Assembly: GCF_030160295.1 (NCBI RefSeq)
Contig: NZ_BSOB01000005.1
Location: 248,001 to 312,000 of the forward strand
Length of the DNA stretch: 64,000 bases
DNA from: Dyella acidisoli
Lineage (GTDB): Bacteria > Pseudomonadota > Gammaproteobacteria > Xanthomonadales > Rhodanobacteraceae
Reading direction: 5' to 3'
A program made the position numbers and the translations under genes. Below, in pieces: positions 8,796 through 17,584 of the stretch. Below the pieces are notes generated by a model. The model was given only the letters and a program-made list of their open reading frames with translations. It had not been told where the DNA came from and did not search any database. Every line of letters starts with the position of its first letter. Within the stretch, counting starts at the first letter, position 1.

Positions 8796-9698
8796 ATGCA
8801 TCGCACGGGAATGACCGAACTCGAAGTGATCCTTGCCGTCGCGCGTCGCCACAGCTTTCGCGGCGCGGCGCAGGAGCTGGGCATGTCGACCACGGCGGTG
8901 AGTGGCGCCGTGGCCGGGCTGGAGGCGCGCCTCAAGGTGCGCCTGTTCAATCGTTCGACGCGCAGCGTGGCACTCACCGACGCCGGGCAGCGCTACGTAG
9001 AGCGTATCGCCCCGGCGCTCGCCGAAATCCACAGCGCCGGCGAGGAAGCTGGTAGCGGACCCGACACGCCCAGCGGCACGCTGCGGATCAATGCGCCGCA
9101 CGGAGCGGCGTCGCTGCTGCTGGAACCACTGTTCGTCCCCTACGCGCAACGCTACTCCGACGTGCGCATCGACCTGGTGAGTGAGTCGCGCATGATCGAC
9201 ATCGTGGCCGAAGGCTTCGACGCTGGCATCCGCCTCGCCGAATCAGTGCCGCAGGACATGATCGCCGTGCCGCTCTCCCGCGACCTACGCATGTTGGTGG
9301 TGGCGACGCCCGAATATCTGGAACGCCACGGCACGCCCAGGCATCCGCGCGACCTGCTCAAACACCAGAGCATCGGTATGAACATGTCGCACGGTGGCAT
9401 CTACCGCTGGGAACTGGAGAAGAACGGCCGCAAGCTGCAGATGGACCTGCCAGTGCGCATGGCACTCAACGAGCTTGCCGCCATCAAGCAGGCGGTGCTG
9501 CTTGGACTGGGCATCGGCTTCATTTCCGAATGGTTCATCGCGGAGGAACTGCAAGCCGGCGCTCTGGTGCCCGTGTTAGTTCCGTGGTGCCTGCCCTTCG
9601 GCGGCCTGAGGCTTTACTACCCAGGTCGCCGTTTCGTGCCCGCGCGGCTGCGCGCGCTGATCGAACTGGTGAAGGAGTTGCGGCTGGCCTCGGGCTAA
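8796..9698 (+). CDS. LysR-family transcriptional regulator
   Basis: 300 residues with the standard layout: an N-terminal winged helix-turn-helix ([19 protein letters not shown], about residues 20-40, then [16 protein letters not shown]) and a C-terminal periplasmic-binding-protein-like effector domain (about 90-295). The AlsR/DmlR-like body ([26 protein letters not shown]) is common in regulators of divergently placed dehydrogenases. It probably senses a metabolite handled by the adjacent aldehyde dehydrogenase, which is inferred from position. ATG 8796 has AGGAT upstream; an internal Met six codons on (MTELE) is an alternative start. Confidence 0.92.
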   Translation: MHRTGMTELEVILAVARRHSFRGAAQELGMSTTAVSGAVAGLEARLKVRLFNRSTRSVALTDAGQRYVERIAPALAEIHSAGEEAGSGPDTPSGTLRINAPHGAASLLLEPLFVPYAQRYSDVRIDLVSESRMIDIVAEGFDAGIRLAESVPQDMIAVPLSRDLRMLVVATPEYLERHGTPRHPRDLLKHQSIGMNMSHGGIYRWELEKNGRKLQMDLPVRMALNELAAIKQAVLLGLGIGFISEWFIAEELQAGALVPVLVPWCLPFGGLRLYYPGRRFVPARLRALIELVKELRLASG

Positions 9699-10117
9699 AA
9701 CAGGTTCCCCATTATTGGCGACAGCACAAAGGAGGACTTGACGTCGAACCAGGGCAACGCGTACTTGGCAGTCGTCCATGATCACTCGCGCTAATGCTGT
9801 GTACTATCCCGGGAATCGCCAGAACGATCGCACTGCCCCATTGCTTCGGGTCGTATGCAGCTCTATCCCCTACCCTCGATAACCCCATCTAATCGCTATA
9901 AAGGTAGTTTATTGCGGTTACTAGACGAGCCGGGCGATCCGTGGTGCGTCAACTTAAGTTACCCCGCTCGCGGTTTTACACAAGGTAACCACTGCTAGGT
10001 TTCGACTACTGTCTTGGCATCCAACAGGCAGATGGTCGTATCTGACGATGCAGGTTAAGTCTCAGCACGTGCGACCCACGGATGCTCTAATCGCCCGCCG
10101 ATTTTTGAGATGCACCG
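9699..10117. other. Gene-free stretch
   Basis: No coding frame is supported. It contains one copy of a 25-bp imperfect repeat (9871-9895) whose partner lies at 17467-17491. No clear hairpin terminator for the LysR gene was found. Confidence 0.5.
9871..9895 (+). repeat. 25-bp imperfect dispersed repeat, copy 1 (copy 2 at 17467-17491)
   Basis: Both copies begin TACCCTCGATA and end CTAATCG; about 20 of 25 positions agree by eye. Both lie in intergenic DNA. Function unknown; chance similarity is possible. Confidence 0.35.
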
Positions 10118-10588
10118 ATGAACGCCCTCTCTGATCCCATCCCCACCCACATTGCCGTGGCTTCCACCCGCCGCACTGGCCATGTGCTTGCCATGTCGGC
10201 TCGGCCAAAGACGTGGGTCGCCGCTCTGCTTCTTGGGATCAGCTCCACCGCACTATGCGCCCCACAGGCTCCGAGCCATCTGTTTGGTGGAGTCCTCCAC
10301 GCCCGAGGTCCTCATGGGGTTTACACCGAAATCCGATTTGCGCCACATCGCTTGGTCGCGCAGGTGCATGAGCCTCACATGTGCGTCTTACGTGCCCATC
10401 TCGTGCACGGAGATCCGCACACCAGCCGCTACGCTATCGAGACACCTCAGGGCGGACGCTTCTGCGATGAACTGGTTGGCGGAGAAATCGTGATCCATCC
10501 GCATTCGCCGAATGACGTGATGGCGGAGTTCCGATCGGCGCGTATGGATTGGTCAGGGGAGTTTCGCCGCCATGCGCCGGGCCGCTGA
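10118..10588 (+). CDS. Small exported protein of unknown function
   Basis: 156 residues as drawn from ATG 10118. A good Sec signal peptide begins at the internal Met27 (MSARPKTWVAALLLGISSTALCAPQA), so the true start may be 10196. The mature part is about 105 residues, rich in His and Arg, with two cysteines (HMCVLR and GRFCDEL) that could form one disulfide. The segment GGVLHARGPHGVYTEIRF looks like beta-strands. I do not recognise a family. It stands alone, with a terminator about 200 bases downstream. Confidence 0.6.
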   Translation: MNALSDPIPTHIAVASTRRTGHVLAMSARPKTWVAALLLGISSTALCAPQAPSHLFGGVLHARGPHGVYTEIRFAPHRLVAQVHEPHMCVLRAHLVHGDPHTSRYAIETPQGGRFCDELVGGEIVIHPHSPNDVMAEFRSARMDWSGEFRRHAPGR

Positions 10589-11216
10589 CTTCTTAACGGA
10601 CAACGGATTGTCTTCTGTAAGAATCCGCCTACAACAGAAAGCGAAAGCGCCTGATAGCTAATTCTCGTGCGCTTACAGAGAATAGCGCCATGCCCCGTGA
10701 GTCCCGCCGACGTTCGGCTGGTGGCACGGATGTCAGGTGCGGCAAGGAGGTCGCGATCCGACGAATGGGGCATCATTCACAGGATGTGTCAAAAGCCCCG
10801 GCTCTGCCGGGGCTTTTTCGTTTTGGCGTCGAGGCATCGTGGCGATCACCCATGGGTTTGCCTCCTTCTTCATGGTGGCTGGCCCATCCAGTGATGGGTA
10901 GCAACCCGTCAGATACTTCGATCAACGATGGCCGTGCATGAGTGGCGTCGAAGCCACCGCGGCACTAATGCCATTGCTACTCCTACGCTCATACATACGA
11001 GGTTGCGCGCAAAATTCCAGGCGAAGTCCTCAAGCGCGTTCAAGCCGTTTAGCCTGATTCGATGCGGGTCATTTGTGATCTTGTGCGACACATTAAATGG
11101 ATGTGTACGTTTACTCATTTCGGCGTCGTGAGAAACCATCGGCCACCCCTGAAATCAGGGGCTGTCATGCGTTGCCGGGGGCGTAGCATGCGACCTTAAA
11201 CTCAACCACGAAATGG
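10589..11216. other. Long intergenic stretch with a terminator and a small palindrome
   Basis: No supported gene. It holds the strong terminator at 10790-10817 and a palindrome CCCCTGAAATCAGGGG at 11146-11161, close to the start of the GH76-like gene. A short untranslated RNA cannot be excluded but there is no specific sign of one. Confidence 0.5.
10790..10817 (+). terminator. Rho-independent terminator
   Basis: Stem AAAAGCCCCGGC/GCCGGGGCTTTT with a TCT loop and a T run. It can work in either direction because the stem is flanked by A and T runs; on the plus strand it would end transcription from the exported-protein gene at 10118. Confidence 0.85.
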
Positions 11217-12650
11217 GTGGAAGGTATGGATACGAAACGTGGCAGCATCGGTGATGTCAGCGCGCTAAAAAAAGCAGCGAAGAATTTGTTTGACAACGAC
11301 ATACGCGTTCGCTGGGCAACGGCCAACAATGTGTGGCGCACTGCGTGGGCACTGGACAGCATTTTGGATTATCTGAGCATCTGCAAAGTCGATGGTTCGG
11401 CATTGGGGGATGACGCGCTGCACGCTCTGGATCCCACTTGCGCTGGCAATTGGTGGGACGACTTTGGCTGGATTGGCATCGCAGCGTTACGGGCCGCTGA
11501 GCAACAGGCATTTCCTTTGCAAGGCACTGCGTTTATCAAAATTGCCATCAACGCATGGGCTTATATGCACGGCACCGGGTGGTCGAGCAGTACCAGTAAT
11601 ACGGCGGTCTATCCGTTCCTGGACGATGCGCTGCCAGGATGGCGTGAATTTGCCGAAAGGCCGGACACGCAGAATAAAAAATACGGTGCGCCACGTGTCT
11701 GGGAGAATATTCGCAAAACGTGGCCGTCGGCCACCGACGAGGAAATTGCACAGCGCAAGCCACGCTATTCACCTGGTGGTATCTGGAACTCGCCGTTTGA
11801 AGGTCCATCGCAGCCATATCTCACCACAACCTACGATGGTACGGCGAGCTACCTCAATCCCATCCAGAATACGGTCTCCAACGGCCTCTACACCATTTTG
11901 AGCTTGCGCCTTTACATGGCCTGTGCCAGCAAAAAGTATAAACAGGTGTTCGAGGATTCCACGTTGGATGAGGGCGCCTGCCTAAGGGCATGGACAGGCC
12001 AGATCACTTGGTTGAATAGCTGGATGATGGACACACCCGCGGACGAATCGCTGTTGTTCGATCTGGGAATGGGTAGTGTCGTGCGCGAACGCGTCTCCAC
12101 GTTCCAGTCGCCCTATTGGGATGCGGCGTACCGAAAGACGCTCGCCTGGACCGGCGATCAGGGACTGCTGATGGGTGCGCTGCGCGAGTCGCGCGCAGTC
12201 GGCTTTTTGCTTCCCGGGCTCCCCGTCCTTGAGCAATACGTCAACATCATGATCGGCACCTTCAAAAACGCGTACGCGCCGCGCAGCTATGGCCAGGTGC
12301 AAGGGCTTTCCTTGCTGCCATGGATGCTCATCGGCGAGACCGGCATTCCGGGAGGCTTTCCGTTGGGAGATGACGGGGATTACCAGACAGGTACCGGCGT
12401 CTTTATGCGGTACTTGCTGCAGCTGTATCTGGCCGAGCCCGCGCGTCTGCAACCCTATGCCGATCTGATCACCAACTCCGCATGGCAAGTTGCCATGTCG
12501 CCCCTGGGTGCACCCAATCCACCTGGCAACTGCGACGCTTTTACGCCCTACCCCGGCGACGGTTTGAGCGAATTGACAGTCCACATCAATCGACTGTCGG
12601 TGATTGTGATGGCCATTGCGCTGGATGCGACGGGTGGCGCGTCCGCATAG
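11217..12650 (+). CDS. GH76-like (alpha/alpha six-hairpin) protein
   Basis: 477 residues. The pattern fits glycoside hydrolase family 76-like six-hairpin proteins (endo-alpha-1,6-mannanase fold): NWWDDFGWIGIAALRAAE at residues 78-95, whose paired Asp resemble the catalytic Asp-Asp of the family, GGIWNSP at about 187-193, and NTVSNGLYTILSLRLY at about 218-233, matching the conserved N-x-x-x-N-G/L-L-x-x-x-x-x-A-R-L-Y helix. No signal peptide is visible, which is unusual because GH76 enzymes are normally secreted. Start: GTG 11217 or ATG 11226; GGAAGG falls too close to the ATG, so the choice is open. The substrate is unknown. Confidence 0.55.
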   Translation: MEGMDTKRGSIGDVSALKKAAKNLFDNDIRVRWATANNVWRTAWALDSILDYLSICKVDGSALGDDALHALDPTCAGNWWDDFGWIGIAALRAAEQQAFPLQGTAFIKIAINAWAYMHGTGWSSSTSNTAVYPFLDDALPGWREFAERPDTQNKKYGAPRVWENIRKTWPSATDEEIAQRKPRYSPGGIWNSPFEGPSQPYLTTTYDGTASYLNPIQNTVSNGLYTILSLRLYMACASKKYKQVFEDSTLDEGACLRAWTGQITWLNSWMMDTPADESLLFDLGMGSVVRERVSTFQSPYWDAAYRKTLAWTGDQGLLMGALRESRAVGFLLPGLPVLEQYVNIMIGTFKNAYAPRSYGQVQGLSLLPWMLIGETGIPGGFPLGDDGDYQTGTGVFMRYLLQLYLAEPARLQPYADLITNSAWQVAMSPLGAPNPPGNCDAFTPYPGDGLSELTVHINRLSVIVMAIALDATGGASA

Positions 12651-12799
12651 GTAAACACAGGTATACCCGACCACGGCGGGTCATCGAGTCGATGGGTAAC
12701 CCCGCGCTCGATCGCGGCAAGCACTACACCCCCGCCGTTGCGCGGGCGCTAGGGTAGCGCCGCCTGCAACGCATCCTGCGGCGGTAACCCGGCGCGCGG

Positions 12800-13267
12800 G
12801 TGGCAAAGCACGCCGACGTGGCGGAGATAACGCCTCGTGAGCGTGAGATCCTCGCGCTCATAGCTCAGGGGAAACGCTGTCGAGACATCGCAGCGTCCTT
12901 GGGAGTTGCCGTGCATACCGTCCGGAAACATCGGACGAACATCTGTGAAAAGGCTGGCCTCCATGGCACGGGGCAACTAGCCGCCTACGCCATACGCGTA
13001 AATGCACAGGCTGCTCCTGTAGGAGGCAACGCCGAGCAGATCAATGCGGCCGCTACCGAGCACAGCCAACTGCTGGCTTCGCTTAGCGATCGCGAGCGGC
13101 ATGTGCTCAGGCTTGTCGGCCAGGGACTGACCAGCAAGGAGATCGCGCGCCATCTCCTGATAAGCCCAGCTACCGTCCGCAAGCATCGCGAGAACATCTC
13201 CAGGCGACTGGCATTGCATGGTCTTGCGCCGCTCGCGCTTCTCGCCCATCAGGCTTACCTCGCCTGA
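12800..13267 (+). CDS. Regulator consisting of two tandem LuxR-type HTH domains
   Basis: 155 residues from a GTG start. It contains two LuxR/GerE-type DNA-binding domains and nothing else. The first (about 10-65) has TPREREILALIAQGKRCRDI then VAVHTVRKHRTNI; the second (about 93-150) has LSDRERHVLRLVGQGLTSKE then ISPATVRKHRENISRRL. There is no receiver, PAS, autoinducer or ATPase domain, and the linker is about 25 residues. LuxR HTHs normally dimerise on DNA, so one chain could act as a built-in dimer. The genes that follow on the same strand (13495-17311) are the obvious candidate targets by position only. Confidence 0.85.
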   Translation: MAKHADVAEITPREREILALIAQGKRCRDIAASLGVAVHTVRKHRTNICEKAGLHGTGQLAAYAIRVNAQAAPVGGNAEQINAAATEHSQLLASLSDRERHVLRLVGQGLTSKEIARHLLISPATVRKHRENISRRLALHGLAPLALLAHQAYLA

Positions 13268-13288
13268 CTACGCCATCGGCGGTATTCC
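13268..13288 (+). repeat. 21-bp exact repeat, copy 1 (copy 2 at 13877-13897)
   Basis: Starts CTACGCCATC and ends GGTATTCC; identical in both places. Copy 1 starts at the stop of the tandem-HTH regulator and copy 2 lies in the gap before the secreted coiled-coil gene. Each precedes a gene of this cluster, so it may be an operator for the tandem-HTH protein. Confidence 0.6.
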
Positions 13289-13494
13289 GCAGAACCCTTG
13301 TCTTCGACAGGCTACGCCGGCGCCCTGCGGAAGTGACGAGACAACACTCATTTCTGTCAGTACAGCGTGGAGCGTGACGACCAGGTGCGGTCAGGGAAGC
13401 ACCAACGTCGCCTTCGAAAAGGGACCACGTGGATACATCCATTAACTCCATGGTGCACCCGCATTCTCCGACAAACCATCAAACGGAGCTTCCA

Positions 13495-13728
13495 ATGACA
13501 ACGATCACCTTGATGAACAACATTCGACAGGAGCCGTCGAAAATCCACGCGATGACTGCGCTGCCGATGGGCGTGCGATTAAAGGGCCTGAGTGGAGGGC
13601 CTACTCAATTCAAATGCAGCAATCCGCTTGATGACCTCAAGGGAGCGAAAAGCGTGCAGATCACCTACGACGCAACTGTTCGCGGAGATCCTCACGAATC
13701 CGTCCAGGTAAGTTCGGTGATGCCGTAA
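13495..13728 (+). CDS. Small protein of unknown function
   Basis: 77 residues from ATG 13495, with GGAG about 6 bases upstream; the longer frame back to 13429 has no site. The C-terminal half (KSVQITYDATVRGDPHESVQVS) alternates like beta-strands; one Cys (QFKCSN). No signal peptide or membrane segment. It lies between the tandem-HTH regulator and the coiled-coil genes and is followed by a 9-bp-stem hairpin at 13755-13784. I do not recognise a family. Confidence 0.5.
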   Translation: MTTITLMNNIRQEPSKIHAMTALPMGVRLKGLSGGPTQFKCSNPLDDLKGAKSVQITYDATVRGDPHESVQVSSVMP

Positions 13729-14110
13729 GGAGTCTTCCGAACAGGGGTCTGCAGGTGCCCTCTTCAGCGCTTTGGAGAGGGCACGTGGGTAAGCCCAGTG
13801 CACGATCTGCAACGAATGAGCGGGAGAAAGCAGTGATGGTCCGGAGTTCGGACTTGCTGGGTTACCCCTGCATCCGCTACGCCATCGGCGGTATTCCACC
13901 GGCTTATACCGCTCAGCATGCTTCCGCTGTGCACGACGGTTGCTGTCCCCTCTTCCTACCAAGAGGCACGCACAGCGGCGCTGATGCACAACGACCACGT
14001 CGACAGCAGGGCGATGCATCACGTCGAACGCGCTCATGACGCGGAACCTTCCATCCACACCTCACCGACAGGTGGGGATGTGGCTTCGCTTCGGACAAAG
14101 GGGAATCACA
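13729..14110. other. Gap with hairpin and second copy of the 21-bp repeat
   Basis: An inverted repeat GTGCCCTCT (13755-13763) / AGAGGGCAC (13776-13784) with a 12-base loop and no T run may act as attenuator or RNA-stabilising hairpin after the small gene. The 21-bp repeat copy 2 is at 13877-13897. No supported gene. Confidence 0.5.
13877..13897 (+). repeat. 21-bp exact repeat, copy 2
   Basis: Identical to 13268-13288, in the leader of the coiled-coil gene pair, about 213 bases before the start at 14111. Confidence 0.6.
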
Positions 14111-15013
14111 ATGACCAAGAGCTACTCATGGCGAGCAGCGCTCAGCCTGGGGATCCTGATGGCAGCGTTGGCTTTGCCTGTGTGGCAGGTCGTGGCGTCG
14201 GGCCAAACCGCCGCTACCGGCGTGGCGCCCGCTGCCGCACAGAACGACACGCTGCGCGACAACGCCAATACGGTCAAGCAGGAACTGAGCAAACGCATCA
14301 TGCTTCTCGAGCAGCAGGAAGCCATGGGTCGCCGCCAAGCCGAGAAGCTCACGGCGGACCTGGGTAACTGGGTTTCAGAAGGGAATGCGCTTAGCGATAA
14401 GGCCAAAACCGTCGAGGCCGATATCAAGAGCAAGGAAAGCATCGAGAAGGATGCCAAGGCACAACGCGAGAAGCTGGAAGCCGAGCGTCAGGGCATTGCA
14501 CAGGAGATCGAGAGGAAGAGGAACGAGTCGATCACCTGTTACATCCCGATAGTCCAAATCTACTGCTGGGCTGCTGATCTCGGTGGCCAGCTTGCCACTC
14601 TCGACAGCCGCCTCTTCGACGCCACGCGTCGCTGGGCGGATGTCCACCGGGAGGCCAGCATAGCCAGGGCGCAACTCGAGCAACTGCAGAGCGAGCAGCG
14701 GATGATTTCCAACGGTCAGGACCGTTCGAAGCGGGCGATTGCTGACCTTGATGGTCGGCTCGCTGCGTTGAAGGAATCTTTGGCCAAGTACCGTGAGATC
14801 TCGCTGGCGCAAACCGATGTCCTCAGCAAGTTCACTTCGAAAGTGAATGATCTCGCCGCAGGGTCCTCCTCGTCACGCCCCGAGGTCATCGAGCGCGAAG
14901 TCGCCTCTCTGAGCCAGGCGCTTGCGAGCCACATGGGCAAGGCTTGCAACCTGCTGAAATCCTCCGGCCCCGCCATCCCCGCCAACGTGCAGCAGGCCTG
15001 CGTAGCGCAATAA
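14111..15013 (+). CDS. Exported coiled-coil protein of unknown function
   Basis: 300 residues from ATG 14111, with AAGGGGAA upstream; the longer frame to 14036 lacks a site and hides the signal peptide. Residues 1-30 (WRAALSLGILMAALALPVWQVVA) form a Sec signal or single anchor. The rest is almost entirely helical with heptad-like spacing (RDNANTVKQELSKRIMLLEQ, KSKESIEKDAKAQREKLEAE, RAQLEQLQSEQRMI). Two cysteines flank a hydrophobic interruption (ITCYIPIVQIYCWAADLGG, about 138-156), giving a helix-turn-helix hairpin outline, and two more are near the C terminus. It is followed 72 bases later by a large coiled-coil protein. No family recognised. Confidence 0.7.
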   Translation: MTKSYSWRAALSLGILMAALALPVWQVVASGQTAATGVAPAAAQNDTLRDNANTVKQELSKRIMLLEQQEAMGRRQAEKLTADLGNWVSEGNALSDKAKTVEADIKSKESIEKDAKAQREKLEAERQGIAQEIERKRNESITCYIPIVQIYCWAADLGGQLATLDSRLFDATRRWADVHREASIARAQLEQLQSEQRMISNGQDRSKRAIADLDGRLAALKESLAKYREISLAQTDVLSKFTSKVNDLAAGSSSSRPEVIEREVASLSQALASHMGKACNLLKSSGPAIPANVQQACVAQ

Positions 15014-15085
15014 GTCGCTGGCGCCGCTCCAACCACCCCATCGCGCGTTCATTCGCCCGCATTACCCAATCCTTAGGAGATCGCC

Positions 15086-16885
15086 ATGTCCACTGTTCAG
15101 TTCAAGACGAAGCAGGAAAAGCTCGCAACCGCAGTTCGTGACGGGCTCGACGCAATGCTTACTCAGAAGCCTCTGCGTCTTCCAAATCCGGATGACGCTT
15201 TGGTTTCGCATTGCGTTGACCGCATCCAGGATTCCTACGATGCCGCAAATGCAAAACTTGATACGGACAACGCTATCGACCTGCTTTACATCGCCTATTC
15301 GGCGACGCCACACAGTGAGGCGGACATTCGCAACGGCATTCAAAAAATCATCTGGGGACTGATAGACGCCCAGAAAGATAGCTTCGGCGTCATGAGCGAT
15401 GCGATCGCTATCGCGGACCGCATCAATGGCAAGTTGGCGGCACTTTTTCCGACTTGGTTGGAACTCCGCGAACCCGTCGCAAATGGCACATCGACACCGG
15501 CGCAAATGGAAGACTTTCGCGACTTTATCAAGACGGAACTGGTTGTCGTCGCAACCCATATCGCGAAGGAAGCAAGGGAGATCGAAGAGGCTCTGCTGCG
15601 GTGTGGCGATTCCTATAACGGAATCATCGCGAACACACAACTGGTCACCACCAAGAGCAGCAATGTTCTTGGCGAGAGGATCAAGGAGCGCGAAGCGCTC
15701 GCGAAGGCAATGGTTGAACAGAATGCGAAGCGCGAAATGCTCGAGTCTCTGGTTGCCGATCTCGCCAGCAAGGTGAAGCAATTCGAAGCCCAGGCCAAGG
15801 ACTTCGAAAGCCAGGCCAAGAGCTCTGAAGAGAAAGCGTTCGTGCTTGCCATCATTGGCGCGGCGGCGTCAGTTGTCGCCGCGATCATTCCTCCCGTGGC
15901 CATGCTGGCGTCGTCTGGCCTGGTTGGAGCCGCATCGCGGGGCAAAGTGGATGCCACCCCGGCTGCTACGAATCCCGCGGTGGGCGATGAGGCAAAGACC
16001 ACTACCGAGTTGGCCACCAAGAAGGCGAAGCGCGAAGCTGTGAATGGCGAAGTCGAGAAGCTCGAAAAGGAAATCGAGAATCTCAGCTCGACATCAAAAC
16101 CGGATGACGACGAAGCCACGAAGAAGGCCTCCGAGGCACGCGTCTCTGAGCGGCAAGGCGTGCTCACCGAGAAAAAGCAAGAGCGCGCCGCTCTCGACAA
16201 AGAGATTGGAGAATTAGGAGCTGCGCTCGAGCGAGGACGAAAGGCGGCGGAGGATATGTCCGACAAGAGCCGCGACCAGGCAGCCAATTTCCGCAAGATG
16301 CAAATGGAGATGCTAAACAAGGCGGAATCATACGAGAAGGAGCGCCGCGAGCAAGCGGCAGACCTTGTTCGCATCAAGGTGCTCCTCCAAGGCCAGCAAA
16401 GCCATGACGAGAAGCTGCAGATCGCAGTCAGGTCGCTCGACCTCAGCATTTCGGCCCTTAAGCGGATGCAGGAAATCATTCGCGAAATTGCTTTCTTCTT
16501 CAAATCGTTCGCCGACTTCATGAGCGAGATCGCTCATGAGGCCGACGAACAGCTGGAGGAGATGGGTAAGCTGAAGGACAGCGCGGCCCCGGGTTACAAG
16601 CTGCGTCAACTTACGCGGGCCACCGACACTTTCTTTGTCAAGCAGAGTGCCGAATGGCATGCGGTCTACCGCGTGTCCTCGCTCTTCAAGACCGGCTTCC
16701 GAGATGGCTTCACACGACTCAACGAGCTCGATGGGAAGTTCACGCGGACTGATCAATGGGCGGCGTATTTGACGACGGCCGCTGCGGATCTTGAGGTCAT
16801 CGCCAAGTCACGCCAGGAGCGCGCCGACGCGAAGATTACGGATCTGGGTGCCTATCGCAAGGAGCTCGAGAAGAGCGCGGCGTAA
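15086..16885 (+). CDS. Large coiled-coil protein with central hydrophobic hairpin (pore-forming-toxin-like outline)
   Basis: 599 residues, start supported by TTAGGAGAT. There is no signal peptide. Long amphipathic helices (about 90-250 and 300-500) flank one strongly hydrophobic run at 251-283 (AFVLAIIGAAASVVAAIIPP then VAMLASSGLVGA), long enough for a two-pass hairpin. A highly charged second coiled coil follows (KREAVNGEVEKLEKEIENL and onward). This outline, soluble helices around a hidden hydrophobic hairpin, is that of alpha-helical pore-forming toxins (ClyA, Hbl/Nhe, XaxA/B). I see no diagnostic motif and do not claim homology. It may act with the secreted coiled-coil protein upstream and the small protein downstream. 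Confidence 0.6.
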   Translation: MSTVQFKTKQEKLATAVRDGLDAMLTQKPLRLPNPDDALVSHCVDRIQDSYDAANAKLDTDNAIDLLYIAYSATPHSEADIRNGIQKIIWGLIDAQKDSFGVMSDAIAIADRINGKLAALFPTWLELREPVANGTSTPAQMEDFRDFIKTELVVVATHIAKEAREIEEALLRCGDSYNGIIANTQLVTTKSSNVLGERIKEREALAKAMVEQNAKREMLESLVADLASKVKQFEAQAKDFESQAKSSEEKAFVLAIIGAAASVVAAIIPPVAMLASSGLVGAASRGKVDATPAATNPAVGDEAKTTTELATKKAKREAVNGEVEKLEKEIENLSSTSKPDDDEATKKASEARVSERQGVLTEKKQERAALDKEIGELGAALERGRKAAEDMSDKSRDQAANFRKMQMEMLNKAESYEKERREQAADLVRIKVLLQGQQSHDEKLQIAVRSLDLSISALKRMQEIIREIAFFFKSFADFMSEIAHEADEQLEEMGKLKDSAAPGYKLRQLTRATDTFFVKQSAEWHAVYRVSSLFKTGFRDGFTRLNELDGKFTRTDQWAAYLTTAAADLEVIAKSRQERADAKITDLGAYRKELEKSAA

Positions 16886-16909
16886 TGACTACAAATCATG
16901 GAGACCGTC

Positions 16910-17311
16910 ATGACCGATAAGCCCAAGTTACCCGAAACCCACGTCCAACCTGTTCGTGAGATTTTTGAGGCACTCCAAGCTCGCGCCTACGAGGAATGCC
17001 ACTACCCCACGCCCAAGGACACTGTCATTTTCGCAATCGCCGAACTATTGAAGGCGGGCATTTGGTTGGAGTTGATCAAGCAAGGCGAAAAGAGACCCGA
17101 GCCGAAGGCCGCCATGGTGGCACTCTTCGAGGAAGTAAAGGCAACCATGCTCCGTTACAACAACAAAAACTGGAAGCCCGATAAGGTAGTCACTCTGACG
17201 CAGAAGGATGCACGACTTGCATACCTCTGTCGCCAGGCCTTCGGTAATCTGCCAATCAAGGAGTCCTATTGGAAAGTGTGGGGCTGGCTGATCACAGAAG
17301 GCGCGAAGTAA
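16910..17311 (+). CDS. Small soluble protein of the coiled-coil cluster, unknown function
   Basis: 133 residues from ATG 16910 (GGAG about 6 bases upstream); ATG 16898 is a less well placed alternative. The composition is charged and soluble, with helices PVREIFEALQARAYEECHYP and TVIFAIAELLKAGIWLELIK, and Trp-rich ends (YWKVWGWLITEGAK). It begins 24 bases after the coiled-coil protein and is followed by a terminator, so it closes the transcription unit. It could be a chaperone or immunity partner; that is conjecture from position. Confidence 0.6.
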   Translation: MTDKPKLPETHVQPVREIFEALQARAYEECHYPTPKDTVIFAIAELLKAGIWLELIKQGEKRPEPKAAMVALFEEVKATMLRYNNKNWKPDKVVTLTQKDARLAYLCRQAFGNLPIKESYWKVWGWLITEGAK

Positions 17312-17360
17312 GCAATTCCGACTGCATCATCCGCTTTGTCCGATCAGGTCGAGCACATGG

Positions 17361-17388
17361 CAAAGGGGTGCGATCGGCGCCCCTTTGT
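17361..17388 (+). terminator. Terminator of the coiled-coil cluster
   Basis: Stem CAAAGGGG/CCCCTTTG with an 11-base inner part (further pairing possible), followed by a short T-rich stretch, 50 bases after the last stop. Confidence 0.7.
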
Positions 17389-17466
17389 TGCATCGCCTAC
17401 TTGGGATTGTCTACCGTGGCGCACTCCGGCTTAGAAGGTATCGGGAGTCGTAGGCTCAATCTACCT

Positions 17467-17491
17467 TACCCTCGATAGCGCTCCCTAATCG
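17467..17491 (+). repeat. 25-bp imperfect dispersed repeat, copy 2
   Basis: Partner of 9871-9895, with the same start (TACCCTCGATA) and end (CTAATCG), in the gap between the coiled-coil cluster and the LytTR regulator. Confidence 0.35.
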
Positions 17492-17584
17492 TGTTCGACA
17501 TGCGAAGGCCTGCGTGAACGCGCCCTGCTCTGCTTTGGCTTTGGCCAGCGTCGGATGCCGCTGGACTCCAATGCCGATCGCGAC

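Noticed and set aside
17252-17272. GGAGTCCTA-containing site inside the last gene of the coiled-coil cluster
   Set aside because: The left half of the box does not match at the right spacing and it lies in coding sequence.
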